This document shows positions 54,601 to 64,000 of a DNA stretch of 64,000 bases, piece after piece (the first letter of the stretch is position 1; every line of letters starts with the position of its first letter). The DNA is taken from contig NW_023503632.1 of NCBI RefSeq assembly GCF_014529535.1, positions 744,001 to 808,000 on the forward strand, in the 5' to 3' direction. The notes beneath the pieces are model-generated. The model made no database searches, was not told the origin of the DNA, and saw only the letters and a list, made by a program, of their open reading frames with translations. The translations under genes and the position numbers were made by a program. Source of the stretch: Bradysia coprophila. Lineage: Eukaryota > Arthropoda > Insecta > Diptera > Sciaridae.

Positions 54601-57600
54601 ATAATATCGTTCTTTGAACGATAATCTAAATTTTTAAGACAATATCATCGTTTTTCAGACGATATTATAAAATACGAAACAAAATTTTTGTTCAGTCCAG
54701 TGGAACGCTTGATTCATAAGCAAGAGGTCCACGGTTCAAATCTCGTTGGGCGCATAAAACAAAAATTTTATTTCCAAATTCTCATTAGTATCTCCATGCA
54801 CTCTTCATGCATAAAAAGATATTTTCGTTTTTTGGACGATAATATCGTTCCTGACGATATTGACCGTGTAGAAATGTCCCTCCACCCAGCCAGAAATCCA
54901 CTCAGCTGGTCCGTTTGATTAATTTATGGACGAATAAAGTTTTCAAATATTTCAATCATTTTGTGCTGCCTTCGTCTTAGATGACTTTTTATATCGGCCA
55001 CCCTTCAATGCAGAAGTCAGATTCTTTTCCGTTGGACGTAGGTTTTATTCTCACGGCTAAACTCTCGTCCGAAAGGTCAGCTACATCTCTGCTGGCACTG
55101 CTGCCTGTCTTCAGCCTCGTACATTTTTGAGAAAGGATTCTCGTAGAAAGATATCATCAAAAGTAAAAGGCATCACTGAGCTGAAATTACAATACGTATC
55201 CGAAATTTTCATAAACTGCAGGCTCTTCTAAGCGCTATTCACATTTTAGAAATAGGATTTTTTTTAAAAAGAGATTTAGAAAATAAAATACTAAAAATTC
55301 TTAGTCTAAAGTACACCGGAAAGAAACTATAACAAGTGAATCTCAAGAATTTTGTGTTCGCAATTAAAAATTTTCAATTCGTCGGCCATTTGATTGGTGA
55401 GGCGATTTTCTACACGGTCAATATCGTTTTTTAGGCGATAATATCGTCTGAAAAACGATATTATCGTTCGTAAATTTTTAACCCAGGACGATAATATCGT
55501 CTAAAATTTTTTTTTTAATGACTGCCAGGACGGTATGAGTCGACTTATAAAACCCAACTTATAAGTTATAAGTCAGATGGGTATAAGTCATAAGTTATAA
55601 GTTGCTACTTATAAAGTAAAAGTTATTAAGATCATAAGTCTATACGTCGCGTCAGATGCTTATAAGTGGAATGGTCTCGCACTAGAACGATATTTAGACA
55701 TGAGTAAAATACGAACCATCGAAAAATGAGCTGTAGCTGTAAACAGGTAAGAAACATCATATTTCGATGGTATTCGAAAGAACTGTTTCAAGAACTTTAT
55801 TTCTGAGGTCAAAAAACAAAAAGATTTTTCCAAATCCACCGGTTCAACCACTTCATTTCTCTAAAACTTAATGATTGTAAGGGGGCTTTCATGTTCTTTT
55901 GGGTAATATTTTTTAGAATCATTGAGATGGGTGCTGGTTAGTTCCTACAATTTCGTCTTTTACTCATGCGTAAACATTGTTCTAGTGCGAGACCATTCCA
56001 CTTATAAGCATGTGACATATAGACTTATGAACTTATAAATTTTACTTTATAAGTAGCGACCTATAACTTATAACATCAATACTTATGACTTATAAGTTGG
56101 GATTTATAAGTCGACGTATAAGTTATACATCATTTGCGCAAACTGTCTATTATCGTGCAAAAAATGATAATAGCACGATTAAGGTCCCTTTCCCTCCTCT
56201 TAAAACGTATGTGACAATTTTTCATTGTGAAATGAAACAAAATCGATATTTGAGTATTAATTGTATTCAATAGATAAAAATTAAAACCGATAATTCTAAA
56301 ATAAGAAAAAAAAATTATTAGCAAAAATTTAAGAGTTGATCGATGTACCATAAGTGATCGCTGAGTGTCATAGCGATCACTTTTTATGCGTTTTAGAGAT
56401 CAATTCTTTATTTTTTGTGATCAATTCTTCCTTTCTTTTTGTGAAAATATTATTAAATATCGATCAGTTTAAAGGCATACCTATTCGATATCTGCTCCCT
56501 CCCTAGATCACTTTATACGAAACGTTTTTCAATGTCATATTTCGAAAACTGCATCTAAATCTCATACGGTTTTTTAAAATCGGCCTCAGATTTTCGAAAT
56601 ATAGCGACCTAGCACACTGATCCATCACATGCTGATTTAAAAAACGGCTTTGGAGGGCTGAAGTTGACTTCGAAGCTGATTTTGAAGAAAAGTCTACAAG
56701 GGCTGATCCGTCGGAGGTCGATTTACAAAAAGGCTGGCCAGCTGATCCGTCGGAGGTCGATTTTGAAACACAGTCTCGTAGGGCTGACCAGCTTTGTAAA
56801 TGTTCAAAATTCATCAAGTAGTAGATTCAAAGTAAATATATTTTCTAAAATACAGTCAGAGGCAGTGAAATTTCAGCATGAATTTTGCTTAACACATTCA
56901 AAATAATTGCGGCTTGCCAACTTTCGGCACCCTGGACTTTACTTAAATAGTCGTGGAATACCTCCAAATAAATTTCTAAAAATCGAGAATTCAGTTTTGG
57001 ATTTTTAGAAATTTATTAGGAGGCATTCCTCGACTATTTAAGTAAAGTCCAGGGTGCCGAAAGTTGGCAAGCCGCAATTAATTTCAATGTGTTAAGCTGT
57101 TTTTTAGTTGAACCACACATAGTATATGTCACATATAATCAAAACTGTTTAATCACAGCGCGTGGTAATAAAAACAATTTTTATTGTTTATGTGGATAAG
57201 CTGGAAAACAGCTGAAGCAAATTCATGCTGAAATTTCACTGCCTCTAACTGTATTTTAGAAAATATATTTACTTTGAATCTACTACTTGATGAATTTTGA
57301 ACATTTACAAAGATTGCAGCAGCTGAAAAAAAAACACTATGACAGATGTTCCGATGCTAGAAACAAATTAGCAAAGTTTTAGTCATTATGATCTGTTCCC
57401 ATAAAAGTGATTGCACCCAAGCACTAAGATAGTCAAACATAGAATGAGTTTCCTTTCGTGTCTGCTGCTTAAATCGCAAAAGTTTGATTATTACCGAGAG
57501 TAATGTTCTCCTTTGTTGTCTGTGATAAATTCGTGTAAAACATCTTTTATCCCACCAACCATGGATGGAAATGGATTTAATAATAATTTTCCCAACAAAC

Positions 57601-60600
57601 AAACAAACGAACAGACTGCTCATTTATTCAAAACCATAAACAGACTTACAAAAGGTATAATTGTAATTTCAATTTGCTAGAAAACCATTTTCATGACAAT
57701 CTCACCGACTGTATATATTGTTATTAAAACCCACTCTCTAAAGCTGGCATTCTTTTTGGCCTTTTCCACGGATAACACAAACAAAAAAAGAAACATCAAT
57801 GAAGACACCATTCAGGTGAAGCGCACACAGCAGCTACAGTATATAGATGGGTGTAATATCAAAATCTGTTAAAATTCACACGTTTTACAACATCATGACA
57901 AGAATTTTCGAAATGAATAATTCAAATGGCATGGTTTGTGGTGTAGTGTTGTTGATGGGGTGGAGGGGAAGAATGGGATGAAAGTTATTCTTGTGTCTTA
58001 TGGTATATTAATGTTCGTAGTGTGTTTTGAGTAAATATCTTTTTTGTCCATGAACACAGAAAATAGCGCACGATGAGAAGAATCTGTCTTTAAGATGGTG
58101 GCAGAAATAAAGCGAAAATCTTTTGAATAGAAATTCAGGCACACATAGAGAGAGAGAGAGAGAGAAAAAATGAAATTTATTTTCCAGAACATTACGAAGT
58201 TGTTTCATTATGGGAATATTTATTGGATGAAACCGAAAATCGTAAAGATGAAAATGAATTAAAGAAAATCTTTCTTTGTAATTCATAGAACCGCGATATA
58301 ATCCGAATGTATTCTTTGTCATATTCAGCTCGCTTCTTTTTCGACGGGCTTTCTTTGCGCGTGGAAAATTGCCACCTTTCTTCTTATCTACCACGTTCAT
58401 CCCATTTCACCCATTCAATATGTATATATGTATGGCGTACAGAACCATTTCCAATGGCATCCAGCCATTATACCACCGCCTTATGCTCGGTATACATTCT
58501 TCTTCTACGTCGTTTAAATTAAATGTCAGAAATAAAATGTTGCAAAGTTGAGCGTAAATCCCCCAAAAACCGCTACGAATAATGTTGGGGATTGATAGAA
58601 AATAGCTCCTAAACGGCATTTTGGGGATTTAAAGACTTTTCACCGAAAATATATAATATGTTTATTGAGCTGTGTTTATGCGAAAAACAGAAAAAGGGAC
58701 GGATGAATGGATGAGTTATCGGTCGGAAAAGAAGACTTTATAAACTTTTGTGGCATTACGTTCTTAAGTCCAATTTAAAATATTTGCATCGTTTAGCAAG
58801 GCATTGGAAACGAATTATTTTGCATTGGAAATCAATATATTGGTCATTCATTAGTCTATCAATAAAATTGGAAAGAAAACAAAAAGGAACGATATATATT
58901 TGGTTTTACCGGCTATGTCCATCTGTTACCGATAGCTGTCGCCATAAAATAAGCAACGACGTGCGGTTAATGTGATATTTATAGCAAGCTATATATTAAA
59001 ACTAATGAAGTAATAGATTCTGCCGAAGCTAGCTTTCTAGCTTTCCACCAAAATTGGTTTGATTGCCGTGTTAGACAATTCGACAGTGAATTTTTCTAAC
59101 CATTATATCGCATTTGGTAATGTCCTAGAAGTTCACTCAAGCTTCATAATTTGGGCAGTTGCAGTGTGTTCGGTGGCTGCAAGGATGTAAACACTGAATG
59201 ACTCATATGACGTAATCTAAATACGATTAATTTGTAGCATAGATTTAGGCGAGATATCAGTTAAGGGCAAATTTGTAGTCCTCATTTCGGCGGGAAAATA
59301 TTCGTTTTTTGATGATTTCTCTGAACTAAAATCTTTTTTGAAAAAGTAGAACCAAAAATGTGCTACTTTTACAGGAAAAATTGAAAAAAAAAACCATTGC
59401 AGATATGTAAATTTATGTAATCTGGACAGGTTTCTCTAAGTGGGTTAAGTTATTACTCACAAACCAATTTTTACTTTAAACGTAACAGATTTTGGTTCGG
59501 AGATATCATAAAAAAACGAACTTCAAGTAAAAGTACCAAAATTTAGGTTGAAACATGCTTGAAGTGCGCTTTGATCAGATAGATACGTATATTTGTCGCA
59601 AACCTTTAGTGTAACAGAAAAACAAGGGTAACGAAAATTTAAATAATTATCTTTGAAAGAGCTTTCGCTTTTCAGATACCGTGTATTGTAAATTTATCAA
59701 AGATATTTAAATTCTGATTCTAGAATATCGTCGATGGTTCACTGATAATTCACGCCGCGCCGTAAGTGTGCCTAAAATTTGAATTTTAAGTGAACGATTC
59801 GATCAAAAAGTGAACCAAAAAATACATTAATTTCAACGCTTCCTTGTATGAAAATGACGCTACGTTAGAAAGACCTCCGCACTTTTCATTTTGAATTTCG
59901 ACCGCACTGAACCGGCGTGAATAATCAGCGTTGAAAAAGGACAGACCCATTTATGTTTGTGTTGCTTGCCAATACTTCGGACTTACGTCCATTCTCAAGG
60001 CTGTGTACATAACAAGACCTTAGTTCTTTCAAATACGTTCTTTTTTCATCGACCGAAGAAAATAGAAAATTCCAACAAGAGCCGAAGGTGGAATTTCTTA
60101 TTCTCTTCCAGTCGTGAACACAACATTTTTCACATGTCACACCTCGTGATTAACCGTTTTTCTCCACGAAACAGAAACGTCAATTTGCTGCATCATTTCT
60201 CAAAACAAAAATAACGGTTACAGTTCGGTGAAGAAAATGTCTATTTTCTCACCTGTCAAAACAGGAGGGGAGAAAAAAGACATTCTCTCACCCGAAGCGT
60301 CAACAAAATGCCATTTTGTCCAATTGGTTAACCATTCTGAGTGGAGAAAGTAAGGTCAATCACACCTCACACTTGAACAAGCTTCGATAAAATTTCCAAA
60401 CAACTCGTACTCCTCTTCATTGTACATAATTTACCAAACACCCAAAAATACAATTCCGTACAAATTGTTACTGTTACATTGTTTATAGCAAACATCTCTA
60501 AAACATACAGTGGCTACCTTCTTGGCCACATATGGCCTCAATAATGCTACTTAAATATATCAAACGATTTTTTTTTCTTCTTTTTATTTGTATTACCACT

Positions 60601-63600
60601 CAGCATCATATTTATCACATTAGAAAGCTCGTCTGCACATCACTGATCACCACGGCGCAAAGGTGGTGTACGACTAAACACGGTAATAAATTTCATAAAG
60701 CGTACATTATATCGTACAAGTGAAAAGGCACATGTACAGAATCTCACGCCATCATCATCATCAAATTAATCCCCCTCACAAGTTTTCTTTTTTTCGAAAA
60801 TGTGAACAGCATTCTGTCATATCGTCACTTTTCGCATTCCATTTTTTGGATTTAGCATGATATGATGTTGTGGCAAATGTGTATCTTTATATGTCGTTTT
60901 CAGTATGAGTGTCTCTATATTGCGCGGAAAGGGAGTGTTTGTTGAGAAGACACAGAACCCATATGTATGGAAATATGGTGGTTTCTCGTGTATACATGCT
61001 GCGAATGTGTGGAGGCACTTTTAGGGTTGATGTTTAGCCGATTCAAAATCAACCGAACATATAAATAGAATGTCATAAATATTATGGGTAAGCACTTCCG
61101 GTTACGTGAACTAATAAATAAAATCGTTGCGAGAATACAACGACCTCGTCGCCGAAGACGACAACGACGATTATTTACCAATGCGAATAAAAAAGGTGAA
61201 ACGGTATGTTGTATAGTGTCGTCGTCGTCGTTTCTATTTTGGAAATGGATCGTTTGAGATCAGTTCATGTAGAAAATGTCGACGGAATAAATCCTTTGTG
61301 TTGTGTTGCCATGAATAGCTGAGAATATATTGAATTGTCGTAAAAATTGTAATGTTAAAAAGCTTTCCTTTGACACAGTTTTTTCATGGGAATGTTACAG
61401 GTTTTGAAAAGATTATGCGATTTGAAAGCTCAAGCAATTATTTAGGGATGAGGGAACACGGATAGAATGTCGTGGGTTTTGGGTTCAGTTAATGAGTTTT
61501 TGATGAATTTCCTAATAATCTCATTTGGGTGAATCGAATCGAGTATCTAGTTAAAATCGGTAGAGTTCCTTAACACATTAAATTCTTTGTTAGAGATTTA
61601 ATAGGGTTGAGCATTAGAGCGTACATTCTGAAGAAATCAAAGGACTCCTGGGTGTATCGTTCAGCTGGCGAAATTGTTAATGTTATATAAGCGATCAGCT
61701 AGTAGGTTTTCACTGTTGGCATGGTGATACATCTAAAAAATCTTTTCGATACCGACCACTTGGTACAATTGCAAGAGGCAAGAGGTGAAAAACTTTCGCC
61801 AGGGCTGGACTGGCTTAAGAAAGCCCTCCGGGAAAATCGTTAAGAAGCTGATCAATCAGGGCGACGTTTTGAGTTGAAGAAAATCATAACATTGTAGTCT
61901 TGCTGTACCAATTCTCGATCTTGAGTAGCTGGTGAGATTACGGATCTAAAACCCAGCAAAAAAAGAGCTTTCAAATATATTCCTGTAAAGTCTACACATG
62001 ACATTGTTAGCCGGACACAACCGACTCAACAAAATGAACCGTTAATTTTGTAGTTAACATGATGCCATGTGACAAAAAATGTACGTCTTTCGTGAAATGT
62101 TGCATTTTTTTGCCTTACGTGAACGAAGTTCATCTTCAGAATGATACTAAAAAAGTGAGTCTTACTTCAGTTCAAACTTCCGCTTGTTTTAAACAAAATA
62201 AAATGGTTGATTCGGCCCTTCGCTATAAACTTTGAACCTTCTCACTCACAGCAATCGATTCTGTCGTTTTTAATCAGAACTCTACTCATTTCTTTCCCAG
62301 CCGTACAACACGAACGCGGTCCTCGTAAACCAAAAATGCACTCGTCCATTCACAACAACGCGTCCCAACATCATCACCAAGCCCATCTACAAATGTCGTT
62401 CACAAGCGTTTCCGCCTATGCACCGCATCTGCGAACCACTCATCAACAACACCACCATTCGAATTTTCATCAACATGCCACACCGATCCACCATCCACAA
62501 CCGATGCCATTCCCTCCGATGGTACACACAAATCATCACATAACACCGCCACAGCGCTTAGAGCACAATAAAATGTCTGCCTTTGATTTTCCCAATCACA
62601 CCAGCGACTTGAATCATTACAAATCCAATCATCATCTATCACCATCACCGACACAGACCATCAAGAGCGGTTCGAGTATAGAACCTTCGTCGGAAGGAAT
62701 GTCGAGTCCGCAGCTTATCGTCGACAGCGAAACGACCAGTCCGATGATGGTGTACAACAATCACGATGTTAATGGGAACGGTGTGAAACGGCATCAAAGT
62801 TTGGTCGGGGCGCAACGTAACGGACTCCTAGATATTTTAATGAATCCTGATAAATGCCAGGTATGATTGTGTTAGACGCCCGGACGACATCATTTGACAA
62901 TTATTTTTTTTGCATTGTCAGGAATTCATACAATACCAAGTACATAATTCCATGCTCTTCCCGACACTTACACCTAACAATGTTCCACTTGAAGTCCGAC
63001 TACCCACATGGGAAGTTCTACAGGAAACAACAGCCCGATTACTTTTTATGGCTGTTCGTTGGGTTCGTTGTTTGGTGCCATTTCAGACCTTATCCAAGAA
63101 CGATCAGCAACTGCTATTGCAAGTAAGTTTTCTTCGTAAAAATAAAATGGAGAAATCTGCATGACCTGTGTGTGTACCACCGTTGAGCTAAATAATCAAA
63201 AATTTTACAATTTCCTCGCAAAGTCATAACCAAATCCACGTTCTCTTTTTAAAAACGCTGCATTTTTGATCGGAATCAGGAATCCTGGAAGGAATTATTC
63301 CTGTTAAATCTGTCCCAATGGGCCGTACCATGGGATTTGGGAGCCTTATTAGATAGTCCACCAGTGCGTGAACGTGTCCCACAAGATCCGCTAACCACAA
63401 CCGAAATGAAAACCATTCAAGAGATTCTGTGCCGATTTCGTCAGATAGCACCCGATGGTTCCGAAGTCGGTTGCATGAAAGCCGTCATACTATTCTCACC
63501 GGAAACGGTTGCGCTGTGCGACGTACAACCGGTCGAAATGCTTCAGGATCAAGCCCAATGCATCCTATCCGACCATGTACGATTGCAGTATCCACGACAG

Positions 63601-63768
63601 CCGACACGATTCGGACGGTTATTGTTGCTCTTGCCGTCATTGAGATCGATTCGACCGGCGACGATTGAGTCTTTGTTTTTCAAGGAAACGATTGGAGCGG
63701 TGCCAATAGCTCGGTTGCTCGGCGATATGTACCAGATGGAGAAGTATACGTTGGAAAATGAAAAGTAG
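42657..63768 (+). CDS. dsf: dissatisfaction (dsf), NR2E-type nuclear receptor, six coding exons
   Basis: Orphan nuclear receptor of the tailless group, a DNA-binding transcription factor; in Drosophila dsf acts in sex-specific neural development. Exons: 42657-42666, 45919-45999, 46068-46229, 62301-62860, 62922-63122 and 63280-63768 (TAG). Phases match throughout, giving 500 residues. The DNA-binding domain spans 12-78 with all eight zinc cysteines (12, 15, 29, 32, 48, 58, 68, 71), P-box [11 protein letters not shown], and ends [16 protein letters not shown], a hallmark of this subfamily. Residues 95-180 are rich in His, Gln and Pro. The ligand-binding domain runs from about 255 (GLLDILMNP) to the end, with [20 protein letters not shown] and a terminal LLGDMYQ helix. 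The Drosophila protein is longer, mainly in the hinge. The first exon is less certain than the rest. Confidence 0.93.
42667..45918 (+). other. dsf intron 1
   Basis: A 3.25-kb intron ending in ATTCCATCAG. It contains one AATGAAGTAAAAGATT motif (43011-43030). Around 44300-44640 there are hairpin-like pieces with TGCCTTAGGCTCGGGC. No other gene is visible. Confidence 0.6.
46241..46350 (+). repeat. Dispersed hairpin MITE, family B, copy 4, beside a dsf donor
   Basis: It starts AATAGTTATTTGCTTACCGA, 12 nt after the last base of dsf exon 3, and ends AGCACAACGTTTTTCATGCG. Inner arms GGAAATTCCAACCCCAGTGA and TCGCTCCAGCTGGAATTTCC pair. Four other copies lie at 1576, 34483, 39981 and 60050. Confidence 0.65.
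49481..49910. repeat. Inverted-repeat element, family E, copy 2
   Basis: The left end AGGAGGTGCGGGAAAACAGG is answered by the right end CCCGTTTTCCCGCACCTCCT. The interior differs from the copy in p38 intron 4 (11501-12124), so the two share ends but not middles, as is usual for MITEs mobilised by the same transposase. Confidence 0.7.
51857..52127. repeat. MITE family N, copy 1
   Basis: The left end ACAGTCAGAGGCAGTGAAAT and right end ATTTCATTGCCTCTAACTGT are inverted copies over about 37 nt, also including CAGCACGAATTTGC. TA lies at both edges. A second copy at 56851-57253 has the same ends. Confidence 0.75.
52438..52553. repeat. Hairpin repeat with GGTTGTAGCAG ends
   Basis: TTTTGGTTGTAGCAGTTGGA and CCAGCTCTATGAAACGTGAG pair with CTGTTCAGTTTTCTCAGAGC and TGGTCAAACTGCTACAACCA. 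A weaker relative with GGATGTAGCACTTTGGCCAG and CTCAGAGCCATTTGTAG lies at about 52150-52240. Confidence 0.65.
52979..53370 (-). pseudogene. 3' fragment of an RTE-clade retrotransposon
   Basis: On the minus strand the text includes [58 protein letters not shown] and, after a stop at about 53143-53147, [18 protein letters not shown] and [19 protein letters not shown]. This is the familiar C-terminal tail of RTE-type LINE proteins. It ends in a GAAGAAGAA tract (52979-53000 on this strand), as expected of the 3' tail. The upstream reverse transcriptase is missing and the frame is broken, so it is a dead fragment. Confidence 0.8.
53358..53456. repeat. Perfectly formed short hairpin next to the RTE fragment
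   Basis: TTCGTACCAAGACAGGAAAT and TTTTTTCAGCACCAGTCCTA pair with TAGGACGTGTGCTGAAAAAA and ATTTCCTGTCGAGGTACGAA, with very few mismatches. The loop is only a few bases. It abuts the 5' break of the RTE fragment. Confidence 0.75.
54085..54885. repeat. CGATAATATCG palindrome element, copy 4 (best preserved)
   Basis: The ends are inverted copies: GAGGCGATTTTTCTACAAGG followed by TCAATATCG on the left, and CGATATTGACCGTGTAGAAA on the right. Between them are more than fifteen copies of CGATATTATCG or its complement, many spaced by about 20-30 nt as CGTTTAGTTGGACGATAATA or GCCCTGGACGATATTATCG. A tRNA-like stretch (54690-54757) sits inside. No coding capacity is visible. Confidence 0.75.
54690..54757 (+). 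repeat. tRNA-like (SINE) segment
   Basis: TCCAGTGGAACGC resembles a box A and ACGGTTCAAATCTCG is a good box B, 37 nt apart. The middle CTTGATTCATAAGCAAG forms an anticodon-like arm with CAT at the tip. The 5' and 3' ends do not pair into an acceptor stem, so I treat it as a tRNA-derived relic rather than a tRNA gene. Confidence 0.45.
55400..55507. repeat. CGATAATATCG element fragment, copy 5
   Basis: It begins GAGGCGATTTTCTACACGGT and TCAATATCG, the same terminal sequence as the element at 54085, then carries four CGATAATATCG-type palindromes and stops. The other end is absent. Confidence 0.65.
55539..56115. repeat. Foldback element rich in TTATAAGT
   Basis: The left arm (55539-55688, beginning GTCGACTTATAAAACCCAAC) and right arm (55979-56115, ending GTTGGGATTTATAAGTCGAC) are inverted copies. 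The inner ends GGTCTCGCACTAGAAC and GTTCTAGTGCGAGACC match exactly. The arms are made largely of TTATAAGT and its complement. The 290-nt centre is unique and non-coding as far as I can tell. Confidence 0.8.
56698..56780 (+). repeat. Short direct repeat, two units
   Basis: CTGATCCGTCGGAGGTCGAT occurs twice, 43 nt apart, each copy followed by TTACAAAA or TTTGAAACA and GGCTG. Flanking AGGGCTGA also repeats. Confidence 0.6.
56851..57253. repeat. MITE family N, copy 2, interrupted
   Basis: Ends TACAGTCAGAGGCAGTGAAA and TTTCACTGCCTCTAACTGTA match the copy at 51857-52127, including CAGCATGAATTTTGC. It is split by MITE D at 56906-57079. Removing D would leave about 230 nt, near the size of copy 1. 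Confidence 0.75.
56906..57079. repeat. MITE family D, copy 2
   Basis: It begins ATTGCGGCTTGCCAACTTTC and ends with the exact complement GAAAGTTGGCAAGCCGCAAT. Inner blocks GGCACCCTGGACTTTACTTA, GGAATACCTCC and AAATTTATTAGGAGGCATTC pair. It shares GGCAC-CCTGGA and the GAGGAATACCTCC block with the copy at 7384-7526. The arms are almost perfect, so the insertion looks young. Confidence 0.8.
58146..58166 (+). repeat. (GA)n microsatellite
   Basis: About ten GA units in dsf intron 3, in the CACACATAGAGAGAGAG context. Simple repeat with no other feature. Confidence 0.9.
59748..59922 (-). repeat. MITE family C, copy 2
   Basis: It has ATTCACGCCG at the left and CGGCGTGAAT at the right as terminal inverted repeats. 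On the minus strand it aligns with 7204-7350 through GCGGTCGAAATTCAAA, GTCTTTCTAACG and GCGTCATTTTCATACA. It is non-coding. Confidence 0.65.
60050..60138 (+). repeat. Dispersed hairpin MITE, family B, copy 5 (partial)
   Basis: It contains GAAAATAGAAAATTCCAACA and TGGAATTTCTTATTCTC as pairing arms, then GTGAACACAACATTTTTCAC, the right end of the family. The left terminal block ATAGTTATTTG is not preserved. Confidence 0.5.
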
Positions 63769-63863
63769 AAAAATCAATAGAAGAAAAAGGCGAAAATCAT
63801 TTCTTTTTAGCGCATTTCGGTGCAGTGTAGCAATGTGAAGACAGAGTAAATTATATTGTCGCA

Positions 63864-63869
63864 AATAAA
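63864..63869 (+). terminator. Candidate polyadenylation signal of dsf
   Basis: AATAAA lies 96 nt after the dsf stop codon, in GCAAATAAAAACTG. Further AATAAA-like sequences follow near 63917 and 63990, so the site used is uncertain. Confidence 0.5.
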
Positions 63870-64000
63870 AACTGATGATTTGGGTCATTTCACCTTTATT
63901 ATAGGTAAAAATTAAAATAAAAAAATTGAAAATTTCCATTTGAGTCATAAAAGTAAATGTTGAAAAATTTGTTTAACAAAAACGCAAGAAATAAAAATGT

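Larger units (their letters stand above)
56792..57312. repeat. Palindrome containing nested MITEs N and D
   Basis: The outer arms, CTTTGTAAATGTTCAAAATT through TTTTCTAAAA (56792-56850) and TTTTAGAAAA through CATTTACAAAG (57254-57312), are near-perfect complements. At its centre, flanked by TA on both sides, lies MITE N (56851-57253). Inside that lies MITE D (56906-57079). Confidence 0.8.
46230..62300 (+). other. dsf 16-kb intron separating DNA-binding and ligand-binding parts
   Basis: Donor GTAAGT after AATAAAGACG and acceptor TCTTTCCCAG before CCGTACAAC. It contains the repeats listed from 46241 to 60138. The intervals 46360-49480, 49920-51850, 57320-59740 and 60150-62300 show only AT-rich sequence, short microsatellites and unrecognised small open frames. 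No nested gene is supported. Confidence 0.75.

Noticed and set aside
54690-54757. Functional tRNA-Met (CAT anticodon)
   Set aside because: The acceptor ends do not pair and the anticodon stem has a mismatch; it is inside a repeat element.
62400-62654. Antisense frame opposite the dsf hinge exon
   Set aside because: It is a shadow of the His/Gln-rich coding exon, whose frame and splice sites are well supported.

Overview
This is an AT-rich, intron-containing, transposon-laden animal sequence. The four genes it carries point to an insect, most likely a fly. The evidence is a tailless-class nuclear receptor of the dissatisfaction (dsf) type, a p38 MAP kinase whose ancestral-type exon reads like the Drosophila p38b segment, an alkaline ceramidase of the brain-washing type, and a conserved insect secreted protein. 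Small introns of about 60-160 bp with GT-AG borders sit beside introns of 1-16 kb filled with repeats. The species cannot be fixed from sequence alone; a lower dipteran is my guess.

Layout. Positions 1-2187 are non-coding with hairpin repeats. An alkaline ceramidase gene lies on the minus strand (6166 down to 2188; 4 exons, 267 aa). Next comes a 2.7-kb divergent spacer holding a broken BEL/Pao gag relic and small MITEs. The p38 MAP kinase gene is on the plus strand (8875-15908; 358 aa). It has two alternative 80-nt versions of the same internal exon (12731-12810 and 13039-13118). A 5'-truncated non-LTR retrotransposon with a long open reverse-transcriptase frame (about 15924-18540) sits in the p38 3' UTR. 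A conserved secreted protein gene is on the minus strand (27135 down to 20641; 5 exons, 489 aa). A 15-kb gene-poor stretch follows, with a nested set of repeats around a higher-order satellite array (31930-33365). The last gene is dsf on the plus strand (42657-63768; 6 coding exons, 500 aa), whose 16-kb intron between the DNA-binding and ligand-binding halves holds most of the remaining repeats.

The genes are not an operon and show no common pathway: sphingolipid turnover, stress kinase signalling, an unknown secreted product and a transcription factor. Orientation alternates (-, +, -, +). The rest is mobile DNA: at least ten families of inverted-repeat (MITE/foldback) elements, several present in two to five copies and some inserted into one another.

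The most notable observations are the duplicated, equal-length, frame-locking p38 exons at the position where human MAPK14 is also alternatively spliced; a 620-bp higher-order repeat inside a larger composite bounded by a perfect 33-nt inverted repeat; a family of elements built from the palindromic pair CGATAATATCG/CGATATTATCG; a repeated GAGCGnAGCGAG-like motif at the tips of otherwise different hairpins; and a MITE starting 12 nt after a dsf splice donor. I did not find a clearly new multi-gene system.
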